Shown here one piece after another: positions 42,140 to 54,400 of a stretch of DNA of 63,419 nucleotides; within the stretch, counting starts at the first letter, position 1, and each line of letters opens with the position of its first letter. This DNA comes from Asparagopsis taxiformis (lineage: Eukaryota > Rhodophyta > Florideophyceae > Bonnemaisoniales > Bonnemaisoniaceae). Both the position numbers and the translations under genes were made by a program. The stretch covers positions 1 to 63,419 of the forward strand of contig JALQPE010001988.1 in assembly GCA_030407315.1 (NCBI GenBank). The letters are read 5' to 3'. The notes under the pieces were generated by a model that was given only the letters and a program-made list of their open reading frames with translations, was not told where the DNA came from and made no database searches.

Positions 42140-43090
42140 ATCGTATCGTACACTGGTCAGCAGTTGTCTTGAACGACCAATCTGTGTCATGCCGAAATAG
42201 TGCGTGACACATGTTGTGCGCTACGAATCATCTTCAGTTCCGTCCTGTTTCGTTCCTGTCGATCTTTATGTGCAATAATGCGATAAAGCGCTTGTGTACG
42301 ATGCGGTGTAAGCGTCGAGGTATGGCGAAAGGCAAGCGCAGCAGGAAATGAGCTTTTGACAAAACTGACATCACACACAAAATGTAACCTTCTTCTTCGA
42401 AACGCTCTTTCTTCGAATCTTGGGCTGTTGTTCGAGTATTTGTTTGGGTGCTTGCAAGTAGCGGGTGGCGTGAGACCTGCGGTAGCTTAATTGATTGGTT
42501 CGTGTTCGCTTGATGTGTTCGATGTTTTCCAAAGCAAGGATAAAGTTGAGGTATTGATCGGTGACTTTAATAATGCGATGGATGAGGAGACCGCAAGCTT
42601 TTGTGAGGAGATACATTGTTGGATGGAATGTTTTTCAAGGTGATGGCAAATGAACAGTTATGTTTGGCTGGTGCGCGCTGGGGAAAGTGAGAAATGATGG
42701 CGGGTGAACATTCATTAAGTAGAGCTGCAGTTTGTTGAAGGGGAGGTTGTAGCTTGGATGCACCAAAGGGGATATCTCAGCATATGGAGACATGACAGAA
42801 TACGTGTAATGGGAAAGGCGATAGTAAGACATTTTTACAGCATGGCGTTTCAAAAGCAACGGTTGAACATGAGCGTGTGAACCAATTCGCAAAAAGTCCA
42901 CGTGTTTGAAAAAAGTAAGTCGACTCGACGTGCCAAGTCTATTCTTTTCGCCGTATGGCATGTGTGGAATGTAATGATTGGGCAAGATATGGTGAGCAGT
43001 CAGACAATGGAAACAGTGTCGGAGCACTTTCAACCAATGGAGACAAGTGATGGAAGGGTTTGCTACATCACATGCTGCGCCTGTTGCAAC
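42140..43090. repeat. Segmental duplication, copy A
   Basis: Matches 45680-46660 in the same orientation with scattered identity: TACACTGG...GTCTTGA near 42150 and 45690, CATCTTCAGTTC at 42229 and 45769, the whole small-protein gene, GATTGGG.(A/G)AGATATGGTGAGCAG at about 42976 and 46516, and TGATGGA...TACATCAC(A/T)TGCTGC near 43045 and 46610. Diverged outside the coding part. Confidence 0.8.
42371..42616 (-). CDS. Small basic protein of the YLNFIL family, member 1
   Basis: 81 aa from the ATG at 42616. N-terminal half is an amphipathic helical region with LIHRIIKVTDQYLNFILALE; C-terminal half is basic (PKIRRKSVSKKKVTFCV). It aligns without gaps to the 81-aa frame at 45900-46145 (66 of 81 identical), while surrounding DNA has diverged more and carries indels, which argues for selection on the protein. 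I do not recognise the family. No signal peptide; the basic tail could be nuclear or nucleic-acid-binding (inference). Confidence 0.6.
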   Translation of the reverse strand: MYLLTKACGLLIHRIIKVTDQYLNFILALENIEHIKRTRTNQLSYRRSHATRYLQAPKQILEQQPKIRRKSVSKKKVTFCV

Positions 43091-43502
43091 CGCGAATGCC
43101 AATGTTACGTTAGCATGAGGTGCTGAGTGTGCGAGTATACTTGCTTCAGATATTGGTAGAGAGAGATTGTCGCATAGGTCCACGTAGTGTGGGCACACAC
43201 GATAATCGTTTCTGTTGTCGAATAAGCGATTATGTCGACGGTGGGCACTCTCGTGCTTTGGCCGTTACCGCGCGCATTGGAAGAACCGGTCGACTTGACG
43301 ACTGTCATCTGTCGAAATACAGCACCGACACCAGCCACTATCTGGAGGATTCGATAGCCGACAAACACAAAACAACTTGCACGACGATAGCCGAGCCGAG
43401 GGGTACGTTTACATCATACATATATATGAAATGGACATGGCTGATTGCATTGTGTAACACCGAGCGGAGACCAGGTCGGTTTGAGGAAGGAATGATGTAA
43501 CA

Positions 43503-43760
43503 TCAGACGAGGATCTTCTTTTTCTTCAACGTCTTGCGCAGCGTTCTCACCACTCCGCTCGCTTTCACCGTACGCAACTGTCTGTGCCGATATCTGCGCG
43601 TCCGCACGACACGTACCTTGTTCGTGGATGCGCGGACATGGTGTGATGGTTTGGGAGCGCTATCAATTTTCTCCAGACAGAGAATAAAGTTGAGATAATG
43701 ATCGGAAATGCCAATCAGCGTCTCGATGAAATGGCTCAATGCGCTGTGTAGGAAGAGCAT
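43503..43760 (-). CDS. Small basic protein of the YLNFIL family, member 2
   Basis: 85 aa from the ATG at 43760 (MLFLHSALSHF); an upstream in-frame ATG at 43823 would add 21 residues but the family alignment starts at the internal Met. Core ETLIGISDHYLNFILCLEKI aligns with the other members. The tail is longer and strongly basic (VRVVRTRRYRHRQLR, LRKTLKKKKILV). Diverged in the tail but with the same layout and strand. Confidence 0.5.
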   Translation of the reverse strand: MLFLHSALSHFIETLIGISDHYLNFILCLEKIDSAPKPSHHVRASTNKVRVVRTRRYRHRQLRTVKASGVVRTLRKTLKKKKILV

Positions 43761-43829
43761 TGTGTGCGTGATGAATGATAGCAGAGTAGGATAGTAGCAC
43801 ACGCGCCGGTATGCAAGCGACACTTTCTT

Positions 43830-45679
43830 GCGCGTCGATGGGCGTGTTCAAGGCGTGCGCGTGCCCCGCGTTTGGTTTAATAGTGTGGTGTGTGTTGATG
43901 AATTCGTCGCGGTGCTTCACGAAAGTCATTGTCGAATCATGTTGAATACAGCGCGAATCTCATGGCTGACAAACGGTTTGGAAATGGCGTATCTTCCCAA
44001 CCCAGTGAAGAGTGCGCATGGTGAGCGGGCGTCGCAGCAGGCCTATTCGTAGAACGCGGCCACTTGCGGACCTCTCGCGTGTAGAGATGAAGTGACCGAT
44101 TTGGAGTGTCGAGTAGACGGTTGAGTGGGGGTAAAGAAAGATTGTTTCTTGGTACGACCATCGATTTGGTATTTGTCTCAATTTTTATGATAATATTCTC
44201 CATTCCAGCGTGGAGTAAAGTTGCCTTCTCCCTATCACCTCAACGGCAAACCCTCAACTAAACCAGTCCCAATCATGAACCAGCACGAAAGGACCTGATG
44301 GCCAGTCGAACACAGCTATGTGTATGAATGAATCAGGGTTGAAGCCGTTAATATGAACGGTCAGTTATGCTGTGTAATCCAGCCATGACACCGCCCTCCA
44401 ACCAATTCTCTTGTCTGCGTCGAGCCATCCGCGAGGCTGACAATGTATCCTAATAGCGACTTCACCGCTTCAGTAATTGTTCCGATAACGACTTTTCTCG
44501 CGCTTTATCTCATCGAATTACACATGCGTTCACAGCTCATTCATACCGCGCACAAGGTCACCTGATCGATTCCGGTTATATCCTTCCTGCGATACACAAG
44601 AATTCGCAGAAATTCCGTGCCAGACTCCTCGCAATTTTGCCAATTTGAACAATATCCAGCCCACCAAGAATAAGATATCCAAACAAACGTTATCGTCTAA
44701 TACAGGCGCCTCGGTCGTGTTCCATGTCGGATATTCAAGTTGTATGCGCATTTCTGTTCGAGTCTCTGTACACTTATATCGATGATGTAATCCCGCCACG
44801 TTCTAACAGCGTGTTTGCTGCACATTTCATCTTTACCATGATTGCTATGCAATGAATCCAGGCAAGATGAGAATCACCATTGATTGCTCACAACGCCGTT
44901 AACGCTCTTAACATATGCACACTCTCAAGTTTTCCATCGTCCCAGTTCCTAGTCTACCATTCGCTGCAATGAATTGCAGTATGATACAACTCTCAAGCGA
45001 TTCACATGCCTCTCCCAAAGCTTCCGCGTTCGCATCTGCTGCTGCGCGTATCACTTGCATGCACTCAAGGTGTTCTTACAATATGTTCAAATGAGGCATC
45101 ACCATTACAAGTCAATTTGGCCACTTCTACCAGATTATATTCAATGCCACCAAGTCCAAGACATCCATGGCTCTGCTTCACATTTTTGACATTGACGTAC
45201 CGAAACAGCATGCGCTCTTGCAGTTTCTTGTGATCAGTCTTATAGCCGTTGTTTTCATTATGTTCTATTCGGCACATTCAAAAATTATTGAACTCGTACT
45301 TCATGTCCCAAGTTGTGTGTTTAACGTGCTGTACCAACTGCAGGTATCAAAACATATGGAAAAGTATAGTGTTTCCATACTCCGGCACCATGCAGTCGTG
45401 ACATAATCAGACCTGATGATCTATCATGATTGAAATGCTGGATATGATTTTGAGCGGGCAGATGACATTGTTTATTAGGGATCGGAGTAATACAATTGTA
45501 GACATTTCGCCGCTTCACATGAACAGTATGACGCTAGAACGCAATTTCTACCCGGACAAGAGAATTGGCGCAGAGTTGGAAGGTTCCATTTATTCTGGAA
45601 ACGTACGTTTGTTGAAACTGTGTTACTAAGGCTTGTTAATGTTCTAGTTATTCACGTTCAGTACTACCGATTCGGTAGA
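43830..45679. other. Gene-free spacer
   Basis: AT-richer sequence between duplication copies. No gene, RNA or repeat recognised. Confidence 0.4.
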
Positions 45680-46660
45680 TGTATATGGTACACTGGCTCG
45701 GAGGCGTCTTGAGTAGCGAAAAAATGCCTTGCCGAAAGAATGCCCGACATAAGTCGTCCCTGCGAGCCATCTTCAGTTCTGTTTCAGTTGATCAGTATGT
45801 GCAACGAAGAAATACACTGGTTGTGTGCGAGGCGATCTGCACGCCGAATTGCGCTCAGAAGCAACCGCCACGCGGAATGGAGTTTTGACTCATTTGACAT
45901 CAAACACAGAAGGTAACCTTCTTCTGCGAAACGCTCTTTCTTCGAATCTTCGGCCGCTGGTGGAGTAGTTGTTTCGGAGCGTCCAAGTAACGGGTGGCGT
46001 GAGACCTGCGGTAGCATAATTGATTAGTGCGTGCTCGCTTGATGTTTTCGATGTTTTCCATCGCGAGGATAAAGTTGAGGTATTGATCGGAGACCTTGAT
46101 AATGCGATGGATGAGTACAACGCAAGCTCTCTTCAAGAAATACATTTTGGTTCAGATATGGGAGATGTCAACGGCGTTGAATGGTTGAATATACGCGATA
46201 TGGCGGGGAGAGGGAGCTTTAATGTCGGGCGGTCGTTTGTTAAATAGTGTTGAGGGTGGTGAGATTGCTGCGCCCATGCACGGAGTGAGGTATGTCAGCA
46301 AACAGTGATATGACATAATAGGCGTTACGGAATTCACGGAAACGCTGATCTTACAGCGCAGCTTTTTTGAAATGCGACGATCGACCGTGGGCTAACTGAA
46401 CTGGACCCATCCGTTATTTACCCTCACCAAGGCACACGTGTTTGTAATGTTAAGAAGCACAATTTTATGTGTCCCCCTCCCATTTTCGTACAAGTCAAGA
46501 CAGATATGGAACGTGATGATTGGGTGAGATATGGTGAGCAGAAGACAGACGCAAATATCACTGGATGCAACTACAAATTCCTCAGCAGCCTGGAGCCAAT
46601 GGAGTGGAGTGATGGAGCCGAACTGTTACATCACTTGCTGCATATGCTGCCGCCTGTGTT
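45680..46660. repeat. Segmental duplication, copy B
   Basis: Counterpart of 42140-43090, direct orientation, about 3.5 kb apart. Best preserved across the small-protein gene. Confidence 0.8.
45900..46145 (-). CDS. Small basic protein of the YLNFIL family, member 3
   Basis: 81 aa from the ATG at 46145: LIHRIIKVSDQYLNFILAME core and PKIRRKSVSQKKVTFCV tail. Same length as member 1 with 15 substitutions, many conservative (T/S, L/M, K/R, I/L), and no indel. Encoded in duplication copy B. Confidence 0.6.
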   Translation of the reverse strand: MYFLKRACVVLIHRIIKVSDQYLNFILAMENIENIKRARTNQLCYRRSHATRYLDAPKQLLHQRPKIRRKSVSQKKVTFCV

Positions 46661-48705
46661 CTGGCTGTGTGTGATTTGTCCGTGGCAGTCTTCCGGAACA
46701 CTCTTCTCGTCGTCGTACGGTTCGTGCGGTACGAGCGATACCCTTTCAGTGATGATACAATGCTTTGCTGTATCCTTCATAATCTTTTCAAATAATACCA
46801 TCTCATTTCGTCTACAACCTGAACGAACGATATTTGCTGGCAAATTTGATCATGACCGTGCCACACATTGCCCCGTGATTCTAATTTTGTTGAAGCTGTT
46901 GTTTGATCACCGCCTTACGGCGATGGAAACATGGAACAACCAAATTGGATATCGGCCTCTGCAGTCTACTTGTGGAAGTAAATGATCCAGAAAAAATAGA
47001 CACCCGTCCAATCAACCACGATGCACGAGATGAAGAAAAAATTCAGAAGTGTTTGCAATGTTCAATTGGTTGATTCAGTTGAAAAATCACCGGCTTGTGT
47101 GTGTTTGTAGCAGCACATCAACAAATCATTTCGAGCGGCGTTAATCCCACTTGCGCTTACAAAGACGGGAATCTTTCCAGATCGTGCTCTCCTTGGAGTG
47201 CGCATTAGTATACTCAAGAAAAGTCGTTATATGGAAACATAGCTCTTCACAAAATTGAGGTGTAGTACGCAGCAACCAAGGTTGTTTCAGGCTGAATTGA
47301 GCAGGAGCACACAGTTTCATTTACCCCCATTGTATTCTCTTGGGTGCTAGACTCTAGAGGCACTTACGAGCCGCTTCACTGATCCTTGTGAAGATGCGTT
47401 GCTCTCATTCTTAACGTCGTAAAGAATCATAAGCCTGAGTTCTGCGAGCAAGCGGAAAGCATGCCGCAATGTTATTCAGAAAATCTAAACAAACAAATGA
47501 AGGCTCTATCATCTGAGTTGGGTGATAGGGTAAACGCCAACAACTGTGAGGTAGTCTTTTTCTCAAGAGGAGACGCGGTCCGAGACTACTCATTCTAGGG
47601 GTACGGAAAGTTGCTTGACCCACACAAGATCTCCTCTGTTCACAAATATTCGTTCATTGTTAGAGCAGCACAACCGGTGGACTACACACCTGGCGCGCAT
47701 TATGTGGTCTCATTTGCATTGTGAATTCATCCCAACTGTCATCAAACCAGCATCTGTGAGAGGGGCAAAAGCCTTCTATCTTGTTCCAGGTGAATATGAA
47801 CCTTAAATGAATGAAACCGTTATCCTCTCAACAGAGACACCGACATTGTGTATCACGAGTGTATTTTCGGTATTTCTGCAAATGAGATACCCAATGTGAG
47901 CTTACTCTCGAGATTTCATTGCTCCTCATGTGCAAGGAGAAAAGGGTTTTTCAAGTATTAGACTTGACCTGTCCATGATAGTAAGATTGCGCCATTACAC
48001 GATCTCACTGGCGAAATGAAGCGTATGCGTAGTGGGATTAAAATGAAGAGTACAATGAAGACAATAAAACGGAGAACAAGGCGTAGAATTATTTGTACGA
48101 GAACGGAGCAAGATCTGATTTTTTCTCGAGTATGTTGTTCCCCTCTCGAGACAGCGTGTATCTGCTGTAGTTTCAGGAAGTGCATCTTCATCTCGAGGTC
48201 CTGTGGGAAGTAATCATTTCACCTGCGCTGCAGCAATGGAACTGTAAACTTTGTTCGGTATCTCATGGATGAGTCTGATGAACGATGTTCAGTATCTCAG
48301 TATACCTACACCCTAACTTCGGAGAGTAGCATCTAGAAAAATCAATCACAGTTGCGTTAAAATTTGTTCACGTAACTCGAAAGACTCTACAATGTCCATT
48401 GGCGAACGGGAAAGAGAGTCAACTAAAGCAGCACTAGATTGAAATCAAATCCATTGGAACAATTGCTATCATCTGGAGCTGATGCCGCCGGAAGTTGAGG
48501 TATACGACATTCATTTTCCACCGAGGGCTACCCTTCCAAGGGTACCTCTGCCAAAGGATCATAGTTACATGCAGAGTTCAGGGATTTACATTCATATTTT
48601 CCTGAACTGTGGTAGAATTGTTCGCGTTCTAATATGTTGAGTTGTCGGAGGGCGCCCTATTTCCATAGAGCGTTTATGTGTCTCTGGTGCAAAACGTAAC
48701 AAATA
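46661..48705. other. Gene-free spacer
   Basis: No coding frame or repeat recognised up to the left end of the pogo-like transposon. Confidence 0.4.
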
Positions 48706-51267
48706 TACCCTCCCTGGAGGGGTAATATGAGAATTGGGTGATTTTGGAACATTTTCACGCCAAATAAATCGTGGGCGATACAGACATGCATCCGCGCGTA
48801 GATAGATCCCACGAGCTTTCCCACCATTTCGACACCTTTGTGGCTTTTAGTACTTGGACTTCAGCATCTACCTTCGTGGTGGGTGCAACGAAGCAAGGCT
48901 GATTTCCTACTCTGAGTTCAAAAATGCCTATGTCGATGCGGAAACAGGCTCACAAACGGAAAAGAAGAGCAAAACAATTGCAAGAACAGTCTAGTAATCG
49001 CCAAATGGCTGTTGCTCTCTTGCGGCAACGACAATCCCTCCGTTTGATTCACCGCCAAACCACCGTTACAGTTGCTACGATTCATCGAATGAAAATGCTC
49101 ATTGAATCTGGCAATATGGATAAGCTGCAGTTAATGTTGAGTGACACTATAACCCCTGGGAGAAAGCCAGTAATATCTGATGCCGAAGGTGCTCTAATCT
49201 ATGAACGTTTGAAACTAGCTGCGCAAAGAGGTATCACAGTTGATCGCGAATCTTTTAGACATATTCTATCCAGAGTTTCTGCCGACGGTAGGAACGGGTG
49301 GAAGAATGGAATTACACATGAAGATTCTATTCGGGCTTACAGGGCACGATTTGATGACATCGCATACAAGAGGATCGAGAACAAAGAGGCGGCTAAAATA
49401 GCTGCTGAATCATTTTCACATGTGGAGACATTCTTTGCAGCAGTTCAGCACGTAAAAGATTCTCATCATGGTTTAATAGATGATCCAAAAAGAATTTGGA
49501 ACATGGATGAGACTGCAGTGGACTGTACTTTTCGAAAGTTGAAAAGAGGATTCACAGCATCAGGCAAGAGGAGCGGTGGAAGTTATGCCGTGAAGTCTAG
49601 CTACTCCGCTCGAAAACATATCACTGCAGTTATCGCAGCTTCAGCTTCTGGGGAAATTGCACAGCCATTCTTCATTGTAGCTGGTGAGCGAATCAATTCA
49701 GAGTGGTGGGCACCTGTTACAGGTTCTTTTAATGATGAACCGCATGGTATCATCCTTCCGTTTACGAAACCTGGCTGGTTTCCTGGAGATGGAGTGATAT
49801 AAGTATAAAAAAATGGATCTATGGAAGGTAATTTGTTGGCAACCTATGTTAGGCATCTGGATGCGTTCGCACGCAGATTTGTTTCTCAAGAGGAGAAGAT
49901 TCTTCTGTGCTTAGACGGCCATGCGTCGAGGAAAAGCATTGAGTGGCTGGAGTTGTGTGTGGAAAGGAATATTGAGTGCATTGTCAACGCTGCAAACACT
50001 TCTCATTTCTTACAGCCCTGTGATCAACTAATTAACAAACGGTTCCATGACTGTATGAGAGAGATACGAGACGAATTTTGCCGCCAAGGACACGTTGACA
50101 CTACCAAAGTTAACTTCAATCTTGCATGCGCTGTCTACGCTTGGAGAAACATTGGGACGAAAAATGTTACTAATTCATTCAATGTTACAGGTTTGTTCCC
50201 GTTCAAGAGGGACTTCGCGGTGCAATTCAAACGGCAAGAGGAAGATTTCAAGGCTTGTATAGAACGAGATATAATGGTTGGTGGTACAACTGGACCATCT
50301 ACACGTTCTACGAGTGTGAAGAAAAGAATAGCTGATTCTGCCACCATATCAGAGGTGGAAAATATAATGAGCAGTTCGATTGGTACCTCTTCTAAGCTTG
50401 AGAAGCTTTCTAATCTTCTTCGGAACTCTGAAACCATTACAGCTATTTTTGGATTCTAACACAAGTAACACAGTTTCTTCAGCTACTTCTAACAATGCTT
50501 CAATGTGCGAACAGAAGCGAGTTTTATATAATGCTGGCGCGCCAGCACAGTGGGTTACGCATTCAGAGAGGATACAAATGCGTAAGGATGTAATCGAAAG
50601 GGGAAAACGAGAGGAAGAGGATAGAAAGAGGCAAAGGGAGGAGGATATATTTGCTCGCTTAAGGCGTATTGAACAGGCAAAGATAGATGCCGACATCCGT
50701 AGGCGAGCAAAGGAGAAGGACAGACAGGACAAAGAAGAAAAACGACAGAAGACGGTGTCTGAGAAGCATAAGGAGCGTCTACTGTCCAGGAAAGATAAGG
50801 AAAGAAGAGTCACGAAAGATAAACGACTTCGGGAGCGCAGGGAAAGGGCGAAGCGTCTAGGAAGGGAAGTGGCTGTTTTGTATGGGAAGAGAAGAGGCAA
50901 GAAGACAAAAATGGTGGAAACGGAATGTGGAGTAGTGTTGAAGAAGTCCTCACCTGGCATTCGAAAGTGCCAGTTTATAGCAGAAGTAGTATTAGAGCTT
51001 GTAGATGCTGCTACAACAGATGGAATGAAGGAATAAACTTGTTCCAAAATTGTCCAATTTGTGACGGAATTGAGGTGCTGGAAGAGGAGGGCATTTTGAT
51101 GGAAAGCTCGGTGGTGACTCAAATCTAATCGTAGAAACTGGTGCTAATCGAACGAGGGAACACCACGCTTCATATCTGTTATGGTATCTCTTTCCAGAAT
51201 GGAGTTCTCGATATATTATCATTTAAAATGTGCTTAAGTGTTCCATAATACCCCTCCAGGGATGGTA
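48706..51267 (+). mobile_element. Pogo/Tc1-mariner-type DNA transposon with TIRs and TA duplication
   Basis: TA at 48706-48707 and TA at 51266-51267 flank the element 48708-51265 (2558 bp). Left end CCCTCCCTGGAGGGGTA; reverse complement of right end CCATCCCTGGAGGGGTA; similarity continues inward (ATATGAGAA versus TTATGGAAC). The TIR itself contains the palindrome CCCTCC.GGAGGG. It encloses a DDE_1-type transposase relic. Confidence 0.88.
48924..51036 (+). pseudogene. DDE_1 (pogo/jerky-like) transposase, inactivated
   Basis: ATG at 48924. Frame 1 gives the N-terminal basic region, then IWNMDETAVDC (first catalytic Asp at residue 195), KHITAVIAASASGE and PFFIVAGERI. After GDGVI two TAA codons (49800-49802 and 49806-49808) interrupt the frame, which resumes unshifted with GSMEGNLLATYVRHLD, ILLCLDGHASR (second Asp) and NTSHFLQPCDQLINKRFH (third Asp), i.e. 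a DDD triad. Around 50450 a frameshift moves the reading to a Lys/Arg/Glu-rich coiled-coil tail ending at 51036. The pogo-type transposase is recognisable, but the copy cannot make a full protein. Confidence 0.85.
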
Positions 51268-51401
51268 CACCATCATACCAAGCTCAACCGACCCTTCAGG
51301 GCAGTCTCCCGCTTTCCACACTTCTGCAATCGCATTCTGTCCACTTCATTCCAACTATGTACACTTTCTTGCTGCAACTTGATCTGTCTTTTGCGCCCAC
51401 T

Positions 51402-54400
51402 TCAGGTCTGTTCACGACTAGGTCCTTCTGCCCGGCCTCCGTCCAGTCGATCCTTGGCTTCAACAACAGCTTTGACGACTCTGTGCGCTAGTTTCTTGCG
51501 ATTACCTTCTTGCTCTTCATTCATTTCGTTTGTCGCTCTCTCATTATTTTCAATTCCAGTTATGCTACACAGACGCCCAAGCGCAGTGATAATATCGCTC
51601 AGCAAGTTGCGATTCTGCGCAAATCGTTTGCGGAACTGTTCTGTATCAAATACCTTGGTTCCGTTCTCGCCCTTCATATTCAGCAACGTGAGGAAGTTTT
51701 CTTGCGCACACTGCTGTAGCGAAAGCCGATAAAACACAGGTATAATTATTACGCCGCGTTCTCCAGCTTCGTCGAATCGCCGAAGGAAGCATTCAAGCTC
51801 CTTCAATGTCCATTTTCGCGCTGCAAATTCCGGTGATAGGATCACAAGCGCGATCTTGGCGCTTTTCATCGCGTCAATCATCCGCTGCGACGCATTCTGC
51901 CCTGCGCGCAGTTCCAATTTGTCCAAGAATACAGAAAATCCAAGCTGCACAAGTGCTTCGCACAGCAATTTAACAAGCGTCTCCTTATCAGGACCTGCAT
52001 GACTTATGAACACATCATACGGTTTTGGTTTGTTTTCAATCCTGCATTGTTTCGCAGTCTGTTGTTGTTGCGATTCTGGTATAGGATGCAACAAAAGCGG
52101 CTCAGATGAAATGAGTGGTGATGGCAGCAACCGCTGTGGCAGTTTGGAACTGTCCCATATGATGTCTAGAGAGTGCACGATCTGACCATTCATCATCGTC
52201 CATAAGCGACCTGTAATGGGGTTGTAGTGTGTTGTCGCAACCGGCAAGTATTCCAATCTGGCTAACGTTACATTGGCGCTACCGATTCGGAGCTCCATTG
52301 ATTCGGCATCATCTTCTTGCGTCTTTTTCGGTGCACATATCAAGCGTTGCCTTTCTCTCGTCACTTTTCTAGTCACTGGAGATTGTTCTAGTTGGATTAG
52401 TCGTGTATCATCAAAAGCCGAACACGACATTTGCTCTCCATTGGATACATTGAGTGAAACTGAACTTTTCATGTTCCGGTCACCATCGCAAAATTGAGTT
52501 GTAACAGTGAGGACACTGTTGTCTGAACTGAAACTGAGGGCCTCGACGTGGTACGATTTCGTACCAGTAGAGCATTGCGCACGTTGTTCATGACAAATCC
52601 GATCAGACAAATTCAACAGACGCCTTCCGCGTGCAGTTTCCACAACAAACACCGTATTACATGTGGCATATGCTACAAACCTTCGGTCGTTCGACACCGC
52701 TAACTTTTGAATCGCCCCTCTCTGGTCATTAGGAAGCAGCACTCTCCGGATAACTCGGTTATTTCCCTCCATTATGTCACCCATGTATTGCAGTTCGATG
52801 CTATGCGATCCGTATGCCCATGTCGCTACCGTTTCATCATTGGGAGACAAGGCGAATACTTTAGTGTTTCTGATGGCTGCCCCAGACTTTGATGCAAGAG
52901 TGCAATGGCCAAATGTTGGCCACACGAACACATCACTGTTTCCGGCGGCAAAAAGCTTGCAACCGCTTCCGATTCGAAGCATTCGTGCTGGACCCATCTT
53001 ATCATTCTGGAATCTATGAATTATTGAAACACCATCATGAAGATGACTTAGATCCCATTCCAAAATTTCACAATCGCCGCCTGAATACAACCTACTTGTG
53101 CTGTGATGGAAAGCAACAGAGTATACTTCACCTGAATGAGCAGTTAACGGCGAACAAATTTCTGTGAAACAAGCTGTACTCCACAGCCGAATAGTTCCAT
53201 CACTTGATGCTGATGCAATTGTTTCCTCGTCGATACTGAGTGCAACCGAGTTCACGCAGTCAGTATGTCCCACTATAACACCCATGCATTGAAATGTCCC
53301 TAGATGCCAAACTCGGACCATAGCATCATCCGATGCGGAAACAAACCAATTGCTCCCAACCGACATGGATGTGACTTTTCCAGTGTGACCCGTCATGATT
53401 TTGATGATTCTGGCGGTCCCCATGTCGATTATCGCAATTTCGCCACAACTCAAACCGAGAGCAATCTGCCCTGCATCTAAGCGCAGCATGCACGTAATAG
53501 ACTTGGTTTCCAGCTCTGGGATCTGATGTTGTCGCGATCTCTGGTAGTTTCTCCATACAGTTATCACTCCGCAGATGCTGCAAGCATACATGCTCTGTGA
53601 TGCGCTGTGCATGTAAAACCCGACAACTTCCGGATCATTCGACATTGAAAGACGGAACATCCCTGTTCCATCGCGGCTATTCACCACCCAAAGGTGATGA
53701 TACGCATCCAAAATAATCAATTCTTCGTCAGTACTTCCAAACTCCATCCATCGCAAGTGGCCAAGTGGCAGTTTTAAGCTTTTTGCAGAATGTAATATTC
53801 CAGCACCGGCACGCGCCCATGGACGCTTCCCAAACCGTTCTATGCTGTCCAACAAACTTTTTACCGAAGTTGATTTCACTTGCTGGGAAGATAGAGCCAT
53901 GTGTAAATGAAATGTGCCTTCACGGGAGTTTTGCAAGGAGTCGACATCAATGGAATGTGTTATAATTTCCACAAGGTCCTTCATGTCTCTCAAGAGCATT
54001 GAATAATCGTGAACTTTGTCAAATGTTTCGAGATGCTTCAGAACCATATGGAAGTCATACAATATTTTCTGGAACGGCTTGAATCTGCTATCTTCGTTGA
54101 CTATTTCGATCCATCGATAGTCTGTCAGGAGGTTCACAGCTTGTCTTATTCTTCCCGCACCGAGCATGTGCCATAATAAATTATCCCATATGTACTCTTC
54201 AACGTTTTTCATGCCCCACCATTCAACATAATGGTCTTCTGGTGAGCCATATTGCAATATATTCAATGGTTGACAATAAGCGTCAAGTAGTCTATTGTGC
54301 CATACCTGAACGCCTTCATTTTGCTGTGCAAACAAATTCATTGAATCAAGGACAAGGTTGTGAACACTGAGCTTGAAACCCTCACCAGCTTTGAAATCTA

